A stretch of DNA of 64,000 nucleotides from WVYX01 sp039586815. Its GTDB lineage: Bacteria; Gemmatimonadota; Gemmatimonadetes; Gemmatimonadales; GWC2-71-9. The stretch lies in the NCBI GenBank assembly GCA_039586815.1, contig JBDHJR010000003.1, positions 79,008 through 143,007 of the forward strand. Reading direction: 5' to 3'. The notes beneath the pieces were generated by a model. It was not told the DNA's origin. It saw only the letters and a list, made by a program, of their open reading frames with translations, and made no database searches. Positions 30,095 through 38,352 of this stretch are shown here, one piece after another. The translations under genes and the position numbers were made by a program. Numbering within the stretch: position 1 is the stretch's first letter; every line of letters begins with the position of its first letter.

Positions 30095-30681
30095 GACATT
30101 GCACGATCGCAGAGCTGTTGGACCTGCGGGACGGGGAGGGATCGGTGGCGGCGCGGACACACGTGGATGAGTGCGACGCCTGCCGGGTCGAGCTCGACCG
30201 GATGTACCAGCGGGTGGCGGCGCTGAAGGCCCTGCCGAGCTTCACACCGCCGCGCGACCGCTGGCCTGTCGTGCGTGACGCGCTGACGCGGTCACGCCGC
30301 CGCAGGCGGTGGCAGCGGGTTGGAGGAGCCGCGCTGGCCGCGGCGGCAGCGCTGGCACTGATGATCGGAATTCCCGGTGTGCAGGGGTCCGGCCCCGAAC
30401 TGGCGATCGCCCAGGAAGTGGACGAGCTGAGGCAGGAGTCGCACCAGCTGGAGCGGGTGCTGTATGAGGTCGAGCGGGAGCGCCGCGTGGTGACCGGGCG
30501 GGTGCTGGCGGTGATCGTGGAGCTGGAGGACCGCATCGCGGTGATCGATGCCGGCATCACGACGGTACAGACGGGCGGTCATGTGACGGTCGAGCTGCGC
30601 GACCTGTGGGAGGACCGGGTGATACTGGTGAACCAGTTGGTGGCGACGCACGTGCAGCAGACCGCGTACGTCGGACACTGA
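30088..30681 (+). CDS. Membrane anti-sigma factor with zinc-finger (ZAS-like) motif
   Basis: The 197-residue protein is the cognate inhibitor of the sigma factor encoded just upstream. H25, C29 and C32 form the H-x3-C-x2-C zinc motif. One transmembrane helix lies at ~78-97 after a run of arginines. The outer part (~100-197) begins with a coiled coil (EVDELRQESHQLERVL), unusual for small ECF anti-sigmas, and could sense an envelope signal. Release by regulated proteolysis is the usual mode for the family and is inferred here. Confidence 0.88.
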   Translation: MLRHCTIAELLDLRDGEGSVAARTHVDECDACRVELDRMYQRVAALKALPSFTPPRDRWPVVRDALTRSRRRRRWQRVGGAALAAAAALALMIGIPGVQGSGPELAIAQEVDELRQESHQLERVLYEVERERRVVTGRVLAVIVELEDRIAVIDAGITTVQTGGHVTVELRDLWEDRVILVNQLVATHVQQTAYVGH

Positions 30682-30755
30682 ATTAGATCGGGCACAGCCG
30701 CGCGACCATGAACGGCGGCTGCGCATCGTTGAGCAGTAAAGGAGCAGTGAGAGCG

Positions 30756-31838
30756 ATGATGAAACTGAGAATGCTGGCATTGATTGGATTGGCCGTGCTG
30801 ATGGGCCGGCCGGCCACGGTCCTGGCGCAGGAGCCGGATCCTGAGCAGGTGCGGCAGCACGAGGTCCAGGAAGCGGTGCGCCGCGTTCAAGAGGCACAGC
30901 GAGAGCTGCAGGCGGCACTCGAGTGGCTGCAACAGACCGAGATCGAATCGGCCAACCTGGCCATGCGCGAGGCCATGGCGGCCCTGCGACTGGCGCAGCG
31001 AGACCTGCGCGATGACGAGCTGCGGACCATCATGGAGCGCATTCGGGTCTTCCCGGGTATTGAGACCAACGTGGTGCTGAGCCTCGGCCGGCCACGGATG
31101 GGCGTGCTGCTCGGCTCGGACGAGTGGAACCCCGAGACGGATCCTGTGGGAGCGGTGCTGCAGGCGATCACGCCGGGCGGGCCAGCCGAGGAGGCGGGAC
31201 TCAAGGCCGGAGACGTAATCACCATGGCCGACGGGCAGTCGCTGGCCCGCACCACGCGGCGAGAGGATTCGCCCGGCGAAAAACTGGTAGCCGCAATCCG
31301 TGGCCACGAGGAAGGCGACACGATGCGGGTGGAGTACCGCAGGGGCGACGAGACGCACACGGCCGACGTCGTGCTGCGGCAGCTGGACTCGCGCTCCTAC
31401 TCCTACGGGATCTTCGCCGATCCCGAAACGAGCATCCAGATCGCCGAGCCGATCGAGATCCCCGAGATGGACTTCGCGGTTCGTACACCCGTCGTGCAGG
31501 CGTTCATGCCGTACGGCTGGCTCAATATCGAGCTGGTGATGCTGGACGAGGAGCTGGGTGAATACTTCGGAACCGGCGAGGGGCTGCTCGTGGTGAGCGC
31601 GCCGCGGGACGAAGACCTCGATCTCCGGAGTGGTGACGTCATCCTGAACATCGACGGGCGCGAGCCCACCAGCCCGCGCCATGCCTTGCGCATCATGCGT
31701 TCGTATGAGCCGGGCGAGACGATGAGTGTGGAGATCATGCGCAGCCAGCGCCGCCAGACTATCAACGTCACGGTGCCGGAGCGCGACGGCGGGTTCCTGT
31801 GGCGGTCGGAGACCGTTCCCGAGCCCGACAGCTGGTAG
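30756..31838 (+). CDS. Exported protein with coiled coil and two PDZ domains
   Basis: This periplasmic protein of 360 residues has a signal peptide (LALIGLAVLMGRPATVLAQ). A helical coiled-coil segment (~25-90, Glu/Arg/Gln-rich) is followed by PDZ 1 at ~105-195 (GGPAEEAGLKAGDVI) and PDZ 2 at ~255-345 (LRSGDVILNIDGREP). There is no protease domain, so it is an adaptor or scaffold rather than a DegP/HtrA enzyme. It is the third gene of the sigma/anti-sigma unit and may present misfolded-protein signals to the anti-sigma pathway; this is an inference from position. Confidence 0.85.
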   Translation: MMKLRMLALIGLAVLMGRPATVLAQEPDPEQVRQHEVQEAVRRVQEAQRELQAALEWLQQTEIESANLAMREAMAALRLAQRDLRDDELRTIMERIRVFPGIETNVVLSLGRPRMGVLLGSDEWNPETDPVGAVLQAITPGGPAEEAGLKAGDVITMADGQSLARTTRREDSPGEKLVAAIRGHEEGDTMRVEYRRGDETHTADVVLRQLDSRSYSYGIFADPETSIQIAEPIEIPEMDFAVRTPVVQAFMPYGWLNIELVMLDEELGEYFGTGEGLLVVSAPRDEDLDLRSGDVILNIDGREPTSPRHALRIMRSYEPGETMSVEIMRSQRRQTINVTVPERDGGFLWRSETVPEPDSW

Positions 31839-31860
31839 CCCCGGCGGTTAGGCGGTCAGC

Positions 31861-31893
31861 GGCGGTGGGACGGAGTTGGCCCGTCCCACCGCC
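31861..31893. terminator. Bidirectional hairpin between convergent genes
   Basis: A perfect 13-bp stem, GGCGGTGGGACGG / CCGTCCCACCGCC, with a 7-base loop lies between the PDZ gene stop (31838) and the M14 peptidase stop (31917). Its location fits a shared terminator. No U-run is seen. Confidence 0.6.
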
Positions 31894-31916
31894 GTCGCAC
31901 GTTGTAGCCCCTCCCC

Positions 31917-34652
31917 CTACCTCCCGCTCCCAAACAGTATCGCGTTTGTGAGCAACCGGGCCGGCCCCCGCCAGAAGGCGCGGTAGAGTGGGTCCTCCGC
32001 GAGGAGAACGACGTGCCCGCGCCCCGCGCGTTCGGCGGTGGCGTAGACTGTCTCCCGGAGGAGCCGCTCCGTGTTGTCCGGCCATGCAAAGCCTGCGAGC
32101 AACAGCGAGTCGCCCACGAAGACCACCGGGTTGTCACCGTCTTCGGACGGTGTGAGGAACGTGCCCCCCCGCATCATCACCGGAAGCGCTTCCTGCCGAT
32201 AACCCATCGTGAGCCAATGCGTCTGGTCGAGAGTCGCCCGGAAGATCGAGCCCGGGACGTACTCGGTCCGGTCTGGATCGGCCGAGGGGGATGCCAGCGG
32301 CGGAGTCATGTCGGGACCGCTGGGTAGAGTTTCCCCGTCCCCGTCCGGAGTGAGTCGCTTCACGCTGCTCAGGCCGACGTCCTCATGGCCGGGAAACAGC
32401 GCTGCGTTGTCGTACGCTATCAGCACGCCGCCGTCACGCACCCAACCCTTCAGTCGCTCGATCCCGCCGGGGCCCAGCTCCCGCCGGATCGTGCCGGCGC
32501 TCCCGCTGGGGATTATGAACACGTTGTAGTCGGCGAGGGTGTACATGCCGCCGACCCAGCTGAGCGGGACCGGCACGAAGGGCTGCCCCAGCTCCGCGTC
32601 GAGGAAGTGCCACAGCGCTCCGTAGCTGGTGATGCTGATGCCGCTCCCCGATGCGACGGCGATGCGCGGGGCGAAGACCGGGTCCACGCTCTGGGACCCA
32701 ACGCCCACCGGTCCGGCATCGGGGAAAGCCGATTGAACGGCAGCCACCGGCACCCCGATTTCGGACGCGAGAGCAGTCAGCCGCTCGTGCAGCGTGTCGG
32801 GGTTGCGCGTCGTCCGGACCACGAAGGTGCCCCGCGGGAAGCCGCGGCCGTCCGCGCGGAGCGCCCGCGTGCTCACGTTCACCACGAAGCCCTCGCGCAG
32901 CAGCGCCATCGCCAGTTCAGGGGCCGCCTGGCGGTCGTTGGCGAAGACGTATGCCGAGCGCCCCGGTCCCGACACGCCACCCGCGGGAGCGATGGCGCGC
33001 ACGGGATCTCCGTCCGCCGAAAGGGCCAGCCGCGTGGCAGCCACGTCGCGCAGGTCCTCCGTCCAGTAGGCCTCGAGCCCGAGTGTCAGGGGCAGCGACC
33101 ACGCGGTGAGATCATAGAACTCGTAGCGCTCGCTCATGGCGCTGGTGCCGCGCCGCTGGTTGCGCCGGAACTTCGCGAGCTGCCGCTCCGCGAACTCGCT
33201 GTCGACTTCGGCACTGGGCTCGAGCAGGGCGCGCGCCATTCGACCCTCGGGTTGCGCCAGGTCCACGACCAGCGCGCCGGCCGGGAATGTGCGGCGTACG
33301 CCGTCCGCGGTGGGACCGGCCATATAGTCGTGCGCGTCGGACGCCGTGTACGGCTCGTCGAGGCGGCTCACCTCCACGTGCTGGCGCAGCAGCATCGTTG
33401 CGAGCCGCGCCGCGTTGGTCTCGTCGTTGTCGGGGAGAATCACGACGCGCTTCATGGTGGCCGAGCGTGCCTCGGCTACGGCGAACCGGTGGAAGTCGTA
33501 GAAGTCCCCGAGGCGGGCCTCGCGGTTGGCTGCGGCCGTCGCGATGGTGGCCAGGGACGCCACGTAGTGATGCGCGATCCCATCCGCGAACGTGATGACG
33601 GTGCCGTCGTCCCGGCGCCGCTCCAGTGCCTTGCCACCATCGGTCTCGTACGTCATCCCCGTTGCACCGTGCAGCGACGGGCCAGTGTCGAAGTATCCTG
33701 CGTAGAACAAATCGAAGATGTCGCGCGTGTAGTACTGCCATCCGAAGCGGTCGAAGGCAGCGGCGTTGCCTTGCCCGAACGTCTCCATCCAGCGGGTGGA
33801 CTCGGCCGGGAGGTTATGGTTCACGGGCAGCGCCGGGGGCGGGAAGAAGAACTGCTCCGTGGTACCGTGCATGTCTACGAACACCTGCGGATGCCAGCGC
33901 ATGATGGTCGCGACCATGGCCCTGGTGGGGGCCTGGGACAGGGCGAAGAAGTCGCGGTTCATGTCGAACCGGTAGTGGCTGTAGCGACCCCAGATGTCCC
34001 ACGGCTCGTTCCACTCGTACGAATAGGGCTCGTCGGTCCCCACTGCCAGCGAGTTGTACCACACCACGAAGCGCTCGTGGCCGTCGGGGTTTGCCGACGG
34101 GTTGAGGATCACGAGTGTATTGTCCAGCAGATCCAGCGTCTCGGGTTCTTCGGAGGCGAGCAGCTGATACGCCACCCACATTGCCGCCTCGAATCCAGTG
34201 GGCTCGTTGCCGTGGATCGAGTACGAGAGCATCACTACTACCGGATCACGCGTGACGATAGCCTGGGCCTGCTCCGGGCTCGTTATGCGGGGGTCGGCCA
34301 GTCGGTCGATCTCGCCCCGGATCTCGTCGAGGCGGGCGATGTTCTCGGGCGAGGAGATTAGCAACACCCGCATCGTGCGCCCCTCCTCGGTCACACCGAT
34401 CACTTCGGTGCGGGCGCGGTCGGGAGCCGCTGCGACCAGCGCGTCCAGCACCGTCTGCTGCTCGGCGTACTGAGTGTGTCGTGCGCCGGCCTCGTACCCC
34501 AACAGGTCGCCCGGGCGCGGCACTTCGCTGCGGTACGGCCCACGGCCGTAGTACTCGAAGCGCTCCTGTGCAAGAAGGTCGGTCGCGGGGAACAAGAGGA
34601 GCGTGGCGAGGCCTGCGCCAGCCAGAGAGAGCGTCGATAGTCTGGACTTCAT
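31917..34652 (-). CDS. Secreted M14 zinc carboxypeptidase-family protein
   Basis: The 911-residue exported protein has signal peptide LAGAGLATLLLFPATDLLAQ. The M14 domain covers ~55-400. Zinc ligands are H147 and E150 (SIHGNEPTG) and H262 (VDMHGT), with PSANPDGHERF and MNRDFF as substrate-pocket motifs and a catalytic-Glu candidate in MTYETDGG. The remaining ~500 residues (up to 911) include a Rossmann-like/glutamine-amidotransferase-like segment, common in large secreted M14 proteins of environmental bacteria. Expected function is degradation of peptides outside the inner membrane. ATG 34652 gives a proper signal peptide. Confidence 0.9.
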   Translation of the reverse strand: MKSRLSTLSLAGAGLATLLLFPATDLLAQERFEYYGRGPYRSEVPRPGDLLGYEAGARHTQYAEQQTVLDALVAAAPDRARTEVIGVTEEGRTMRVLLISSPENIARLDEIRGEIDRLADPRITSPEQAQAIVTRDPVVVMLSYSIHGNEPTGFEAAMWVAYQLLASEEPETLDLLDNTLVILNPSANPDGHERFVVWYNSLAVGTDEPYSYEWNEPWDIWGRYSHYRFDMNRDFFALSQAPTRAMVATIMRWHPQVFVDMHGTTEQFFFPPPALPVNHNLPAESTRWMETFGQGNAAAFDRFGWQYYTRDIFDLFYAGYFDTGPSLHGATGMTYETDGGKALERRRDDGTVITFADGIAHHYVASLATIATAAANREARLGDFYDFHRFAVAEARSATMKRVVILPDNDETNAARLATMLLRQHVEVSRLDEPYTASDAHDYMAGPTADGVRRTFPAGALVVDLAQPEGRMARALLEPSAEVDSEFAERQLAKFRRNQRRGTSAMSERYEFYDLTAWSLPLTLGLEAYWTEDLRDVAATRLALSADGDPVRAIAPAGGVSGPGRSAYVFANDRQAAPELAMALLREGFVVNVSTRALRADGRGFPRGTFVVRTTRNPDTLHERLTALASEIGVPVAAVQSAFPDAGPVGVGSQSVDPVFAPRIAVASGSGISITSYGALWHFLDAELGQPFVPVPLSWVGGMYTLADYNVFIIPSGSAGTIRRELGPGGIERLKGWVRDGGVLIAYDNAALFPGHEDVGLSSVKRLTPDGDGETLPSGPDMTPPLASPSADPDRTEYVPGSIFRATLDQTHWLTMGYRQEALPVMMRGGTFLTPSEDGDNPVVFVGDSLLLAGFAWPDNTERLLRETVYATAERAGRGHVVLLAEDPLYRAFWRGPARLLTNAILFGSGR

Positions 34653-34809
34653 GATCGTCTGTCGTGTGGGGGTGGGGGTGCGATTCACGGACGCTGGCAA
34701 ACTAGCCAGCGGTGCGGCACCCCGCGAGGGTGGACTGCTTGCGCAACGCCGGGCGCGCGCGCATCCTGTTTGCATCTCGGACCACGATCGTCTTCGCCAG
34801 GAGGCCTGA

Positions 34810-35226
34810 ATGCCGGAGGCACTGTTCCCTCTGTTTCCTTGGATGCACCTGATCGGTCGGGTTCTCTTCTCCATGCTCTTCATCGGAAGCGGCTTGAATC
34901 ACCTGCTGAAGGTGAACGACATGGCGGCCTATGCGCAGATCAAGGGTATGCCGGCGCCGAAGGCGGCGACGGTGATCTCTGGGTTGATGATCCTGGTCGG
35001 TGGCATCCTGGTGCTGCTCGGCTGGCACCGGTTCATCGGCGCCGGCCTCATCGTGCTCTTCCTGCTCCCCTCGGCTTTCCTGATGCACGCATTCTGGAAG
35101 GAAACCGACGCCGCGATGATGCAGGTCGAGATGTCGCACTTCATGAAGGACCTGGCACTGCTCGGTGCGGCGCTCTTCTTCGCGTTCTATTCCGGAATGC
35201 CCTGGCCGATGAGCCTGGGAGGGTAA
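34810..35226 (+). CDS. DoxX-family membrane protein
   Basis: This small inner-membrane protein of 138 residues has four hydrophobic helices. The DoxX signature is near the N-terminus (RVLFSMLFIGSGLNHL), followed by MPAPKAATVISG and FLMHAFW. Family members are linked to quinone or thiol redox balance in the membrane; the exact role here is not visible. Confidence 0.85.
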   Translation: MPEALFPLFPWMHLIGRVLFSMLFIGSGLNHLLKVNDMAAYAQIKGMPAPKAATVISGLMILVGGILVLLGWHRFIGAGLIVLFLLPSAFLMHAFWKETDAAMMQVEMSHFMKDLALLGAALFFAFYSGMPWPMSLGG

Positions 35227-35373
35227 CTAGAGGGGGAGCACGCGGGACCATGCGGGTGCAGTACACGGCGTGAGGCGCACTCCGGCCGCCGAACGCGGCT
35301 GCACGCTGCACACTGTCCATACTCGCTCACTGCCTGGCCATTCCGCCTTGCCGCTTGAGACCCTGCCGCCCAC

Positions 35374-35429
35374 TTGACGCCTGAGATATATCGCGCGATA
35401 TTACGTACGATACAACGTGACGATATATC
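35374..35429 (+). promoter_or_regulatory. Promoter with palindromic operator of the PadR gene
   Basis: TTGACG (35374-35379) and GATATT (35397-35402) are 17 bases apart. A perfect 14-bp palindrome ATATCGCGCGATAT (35388-35401) covers the spacer end and most of the -10. The 8-bp palindrome GATATATC occurs twice, at 35385-35392 and 35422-35429, the second just before the ribosome-binding site. PadR proteins bind AT-rich dyads and often control themselves, so this is the likely autoregulatory site. Confidence 0.65.
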
Positions 35430-35440
35430 AGGAGGTCCAA

Positions 35441-35998
35441 GTGGCCAGGAATCGTAACGGCTGGTGGTTTGGATTCGGTCCCGAGGGCATGTGCGGCTGG
35501 GGCGACCTGGGCGGGCGTCGCCGCAGGGGCCGCCGGGTCCGGTTCGAATCGGGTGACATGAAGTACGTGATCCTCAAGCTCCTCAAAGAGAAACCGATGC
35601 ACGGGTATGAGGTGATGAAGGCGCTGGAGGAGCAGACGCACGGCTGCTACAAGCCGTCCCCCGGCACCGTTTATCCCACGCTGCAGTGGCTCGAGGACGA
35701 GAGCCTGGTGAAGAGTGACGAGGTGGAGGGGAAGAAGGTCTACTCGGTCACGGATGCCGGACTCGAGTTCCTCGAGCAGAACAAGTCGACTGTGGAGGAC
35801 ATATTCGACCGCGTCGAGGAGACGATCGATTCGATCTTCACCGACCCGATCCCGGATATCACACGCCTGGCCGGAAAGTTGGTAGGCCAGGCGTACCGAT
35901 CGGCATGGAAGCTGCGCGACGACCAGGAGCGGCGCCGCAAGGTGACCGAGATCCTCGAGCAGGCCCTCAAGGACCTGGAGGGAGTCGTCGCCGAGTAG
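35441..35998 (+). CDS. PadR-family transcriptional regulator
   Basis: This winged-helix repressor has 185 residues. The DNA-binding domain is preceded by a ~35-residue Gly/Arg/Trp-rich N-terminal extension. Typical PadR sequence follows: ILKLLKEKPMHGYEVMKAL, SPGTVYPTLQWLEDE and GKKVYSVTDAG. The C-terminal half is helical and probably dimerises. GTG 35441 is chosen because GGAGG lies 5 bases upstream. No transporter or other obvious target gene is adjacent on this strand. Confidence 0.92.
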   Translation: MARNRNGWWFGFGPEGMCGWGDLGGRRRRGRRVRFESGDMKYVILKLLKEKPMHGYEVMKALEEQTHGCYKPSPGTVYPTLQWLEDESLVKSDEVEGKKVYSVTDAGLEFLEQNKSTVEDIFDRVEETIDSIFTDPIPDITRLAGKLVGQAYRSAWKLRDDQERRRKVTEILEQALKDLEGVVAE

Positions 35999-36007
35999 CG
36001 ACCCCCG

Positions 36008-36622
36008 CTACTCCTTGTCCACCGATAGCAGTGCGGCCAGCCACAGGAAGGGCGCGGCCGCGAGCGCCGCATACGATCCGGCCTGGATTCCCACGTACAA
36101 GTTGGTCCAGGTGCCTTGGGTGGTGCCGACGACCTCCAGTTGCGTGGTGAGCGCCACCAGGTCCTGCCAGCCTACGCCCAGCTGAGCAGTGAACCCCGGC
36201 CAGGTACCCTCGAACAGATCGAGATCCCCCGCCAGCAGCACGCCCGCCGCCACGTCGACGGCCCACGCGCCCGCGATCCAGTAGCGGTAGCGGGGCCGGA
36301 TGCCGAGGCGCCAGCCGTCGTCGTCACCTCCCAAGTACACGCCGCCGCCCACAGCCGAATGGGAGCCGACGTTGTACAGCGCGCCGATCTCCCCCGAGAA
36401 GTAGTACCGGGGCGTGTCGGCGAGGCGGTTCTGGTCGGCGAGCCTCGCGCTGACGGCGAACTCGGCAATCGTGAACCACTGACATCCGGGCAACGCCCGA
36501 CCGCGGAAGCAGAATCCGGGCGGCCGCTCGTACGCTTGAACCAGCGTGCCACCACTCTGTTGTGCGGGGAGTGCGGTGGGCAGCAGCATGCCCAGGAGCA
36601 CGACCACGAGGCTCCGCCTCAA
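36008..36622 (-). CDS. Secreted protein, probably small beta-barrel or envelope protein
   Basis: The 204-residue protein has a signal peptide (LVVVLLGMLLPTALPAQ). The rest is rich in alternating aromatic/glycine strands (GGGVYLGGDDDGWRLGI, RYRYWIAGAW), suggesting a beta-barrel. The C-terminal segment is hydrophobic. Its ATG overlaps the end of the ribbon-helix-helix gene by 4 bp, so it belongs to the SPFH operon. Function unknown. Confidence 0.65.
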   Translation of the reverse strand: MRRSLVVVLLGMLLPTALPAQQSGGTLVQAYERPPGFCFRGRALPGCQWFTIAEFAVSARLADQNRLADTPRYYFSGEIGALYNVGSHSAVGGGVYLGGDDDGWRLGIRPRYRYWIAGAWAVDVAAGVLLAGDLDLFEGTWPGFTAQLGVGWQDLVALTTQLEVVGTTQGTWTNLYVGIQAGSYAALAAAPFLWLAALLSVDKE

Positions 36623-36810
36623 TCTGGTGTCGTGCCCCCCGGCGGGTCGTCGTCGCGTCGCAGACGACCCGCCTGTTGCAGCGCACGCCGCAGGAGGAAC
36701 TCGATCTGTCCGTTCACGCTGCGCAGGTCGTCCCGCGCCCAGCGTGCCACAGCTTCGTGCACCTCCTGATCCATGCGGAGCAGGAACGGCTTCCGCTTGG
36801 ATTCGGCCAC
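36619..36810 (-). CDS. Ribbon-helix-helix (Arc-like) DNA-binding protein, 63 aa
   Basis: This is a small MetJ/Arc-type repressor. The beta-strand is KPFLLRMDQ and the helices follow (EVHEAVARWARDD, SVNGQIEFLLRRAL). Family members bind palindromic DNA as dimers of dimers. It sits 1 base after the SPFH gene stop and overlaps the next gene by 4 bp. A 28-bp near-perfect palindrome lies over the operon promoter, so autorepression is likely. It resembles antitoxin-type RHH proteins, but no toxin gene is adjacent. Confidence 0.82.
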   Translation of the reverse strand: MAESKRKPFLLRMDQEVHEAVARWARDDLRSVNGQIEFLLRRALQQAGRLRRDDDPPGGTTPD

Positions 36811-36811
36811 G

Positions 36812-37684
36812 CTACTGGTACAATGAACCCGTGTTCACGACCGGCTGCGTTCCGCGGTCGGAGCAGAGCACCACCAGCAGGTTGCTGACCATCGTGGCCT
36901 TGCGCTCCTCGTCGAGCGCCACGATGTCCTTGGTGGAGAGCTGTTCCAGCGCCATCTCCACCATTCCCACTGCGCCGTCCACGATCTTGCGCCGGGCCGC
37001 GATGACGGCGGTGGCCTGCTGCCGCTGCAGCATGGCGTGGGCGATCTCGGGCGAGTACGCCAGGTGGCTGAGGCGCGCCTCGATCACCTCCACGCCGGCC
37101 TTGTCGAGCCGCGCCTGGACCTGCACCTGCAACTGCTCGGCGATCTGAGCCGTGTGCGTGGTGAGGGCCATCTCGTTCTCATCCTCGTGGTCCTCGTACG
37201 CATAGTGCACGGCGAGCCCGCGCAGCGCCGCTTCGCTCTGCACCTGGACGAACTCCTCGTAGTCGTCCACCTCGAATAGCGCTTCGGCGGTATCGATCAC
37301 GCGCCACACGACCACTGCGGCGACCTCGATCGGGTTCCCCGTCTTGTCGTTCACCTTGAGCTTGCCGGTCTCGAAGTTGCGCACCCGTACCGAGACCTTC
37401 CGCTTCGTGTAGAACGGGTTGGCGAACCGCAATCCCGGTGTCTTGCAGGTGCCCACATACGAGCCGAACAGCTGCAGCACCCGCGCCTCGTTGGGGTTCA
37501 CTATGAACAGTCCGCCGAAGCAAACGCTCAGGACCGTTACGATGAGCGCCGAGATGATGATCCCGGCCGGATCTTCGGCGATGATCTCGCGGATCATCCA
37601 GTAGGTCGTGGCAGCGGTCGCCACGATGAGTACGAACAGCGCCAGGTAGCCCGATGCGACTGTCCGTTCCTTTTCGCGGATCAT
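36812..37684 (-). CDS. SPFH/Band-7 (stomatin-like) membrane protein
   Basis: The 290-residue protein has two N-terminal hydrophobic segments (~10-30 and ~40-62), then an SPFH domain (~62-230). The domain start is recognisable: NPNEARVLQLFGSYVGT, PGLRFANPFY, VRNFETGKLKVND. Helical coiled coil follows to the end. SPFH proteins form large membrane-bound rings that organise membrane areas or hold proteases. This is the first gene of the SPFH-RHH-secreted protein operon, controlled by the promoter/operator at 37703-37740. Confidence 0.92.
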   Translation of the reverse strand: MIREKERTVASGYLALFVLIVATAATTYWMIREIIAEDPAGIIISALIVTVLSVCFGGLFIVNPNEARVLQLFGSYVGTCKTPGLRFANPFYTKRKVSVRVRNFETGKLKVNDKTGNPIEVAAVVVWRVIDTAEALFEVDDYEEFVQVQSEAALRGLAVHYAYEDHEDENEMALTTHTAQIAEQLQVQVQARLDKAGVEVIEARLSHLAYSPEIAHAMLQRQQATAVIAARRKIVDGAVGMVEMALEQLSTKDIVALDEERKATMVSNLLVVLCSDRGTQPVVNTGSLYQ

Positions 37685-37702
37685 GACTCCCTCCCGAATG
37701 GG

Positions 37703-37740
37703 ACTATCATAATGATATCATATTGATAGTGACATGTCAA
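37703..37740 (-). promoter_or_regulatory. Strong promoter overlapped by a 28-bp palindromic operator
   Basis: On the minus strand, TTGACA (37735-37740) and TATCAT (37712-37717) are exactly 17 bases apart, with a TG extended -10. A dyad at 37703-37730 covers the -10 and spacer: outer arms ACTATCA / TGATAGT and a perfect central ATGATATCAT; only the two 2-base linkers (TA, AT) break symmetry. The multiple TGATA half-sites suit cooperative binding by the ribbon-helix-helix protein encoded in the operon. The SPFH ATG is 18 bases downstream. Confidence 0.8.
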
Positions 37741-37777
37741 GGCGCGAGGCCAGCCCATGCAACGCCCCAGCGGGTGG

Positions 37778-38317
37778 TCAGTCGGCCAGGATCCTCAGGT
37801 AGGCCTTCCACGGTCCCACCTGGCCGTCGTATTGCCTGGCCATCGCTCGCACAACCTGTGCAATGTGCCCCAGGTCGTGAGCCACCCAGGTGGAGAGTAG
37901 TTGGCGGAGAGTGACCCGTCCGAACTCCGGGTGAAGGCCCACTCGGTCCAGGTCTTCGTCGGTCAGCTTCCAGCTGTCGAGGGTGCGGACATTGTCCGCA
38001 CGCAGCGACTGGAACTCGTCGAGCAGCTGCGCCAGCGATTTCCCTTGCGACTCCCGTTCTTGGGCGAACCGATCGAACGGCTCGAACACCCGAAACTCCC
38101 CCTCGTCCAGGATGATCCGGGCCCGGCCTATCCAGTCGGTGCGCTCGCCGTGGATCAGGTGCCCCACTACGTCGAACGCGCTCCAGGTGCCCTCGCCCTC
38201 GGTGGCCCGGATCCATGGCTCCGAAAGCCCCTCCAGCAGTGCCCGAAGCGTGCGGGGTGTGCGGGAAAGGATCTCGATGGATTGGTCCAGTCGGTACTGC
38301 ACGAACGTCGCCCCCAT
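37778..38317 (-). CDS. DinB-family putative metal-dependent protein
   Basis: The protein has 179 residues and the four-helix DinB/YfiT fold. Candidate metal-binding histidines are in HLIHGE (around residue 55) and HDLGH (around residue 145), spaced as usual for the family. Members include thiol transferases and many of unknown role. I use ATG 38317. The neighbouring DUF411 gene lies upstream on the same strand. Confidence 0.85.
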   Translation of the reverse strand: MGATFVQYRLDQSIEILSRTPRTLRALLEGLSEPWIRATEGEGTWSAFDVVGHLIHGERTDWIGRARIILDEGEFRVFEPFDRFAQERESQGKSLAQLLDEFQSLRADNVRTLDSWKLTDEDLDRVGLHPEFGRVTLRQLLSTWVAHDLGHIAQVVRAMARQYDGQVGPWKAYLRILAD

Positions 38318-38352
38318 GTGACAGCGGCCGGCTGAGGCCGGCCGCCGCCAGA

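Noticed and set aside
36619..36810. Ribbon-helix-helix protein as half of a toxin-antitoxin pair
   Set aside because: Neighbours are an SPFH protein and a secreted protein; no toxin-like gene is adjacent.
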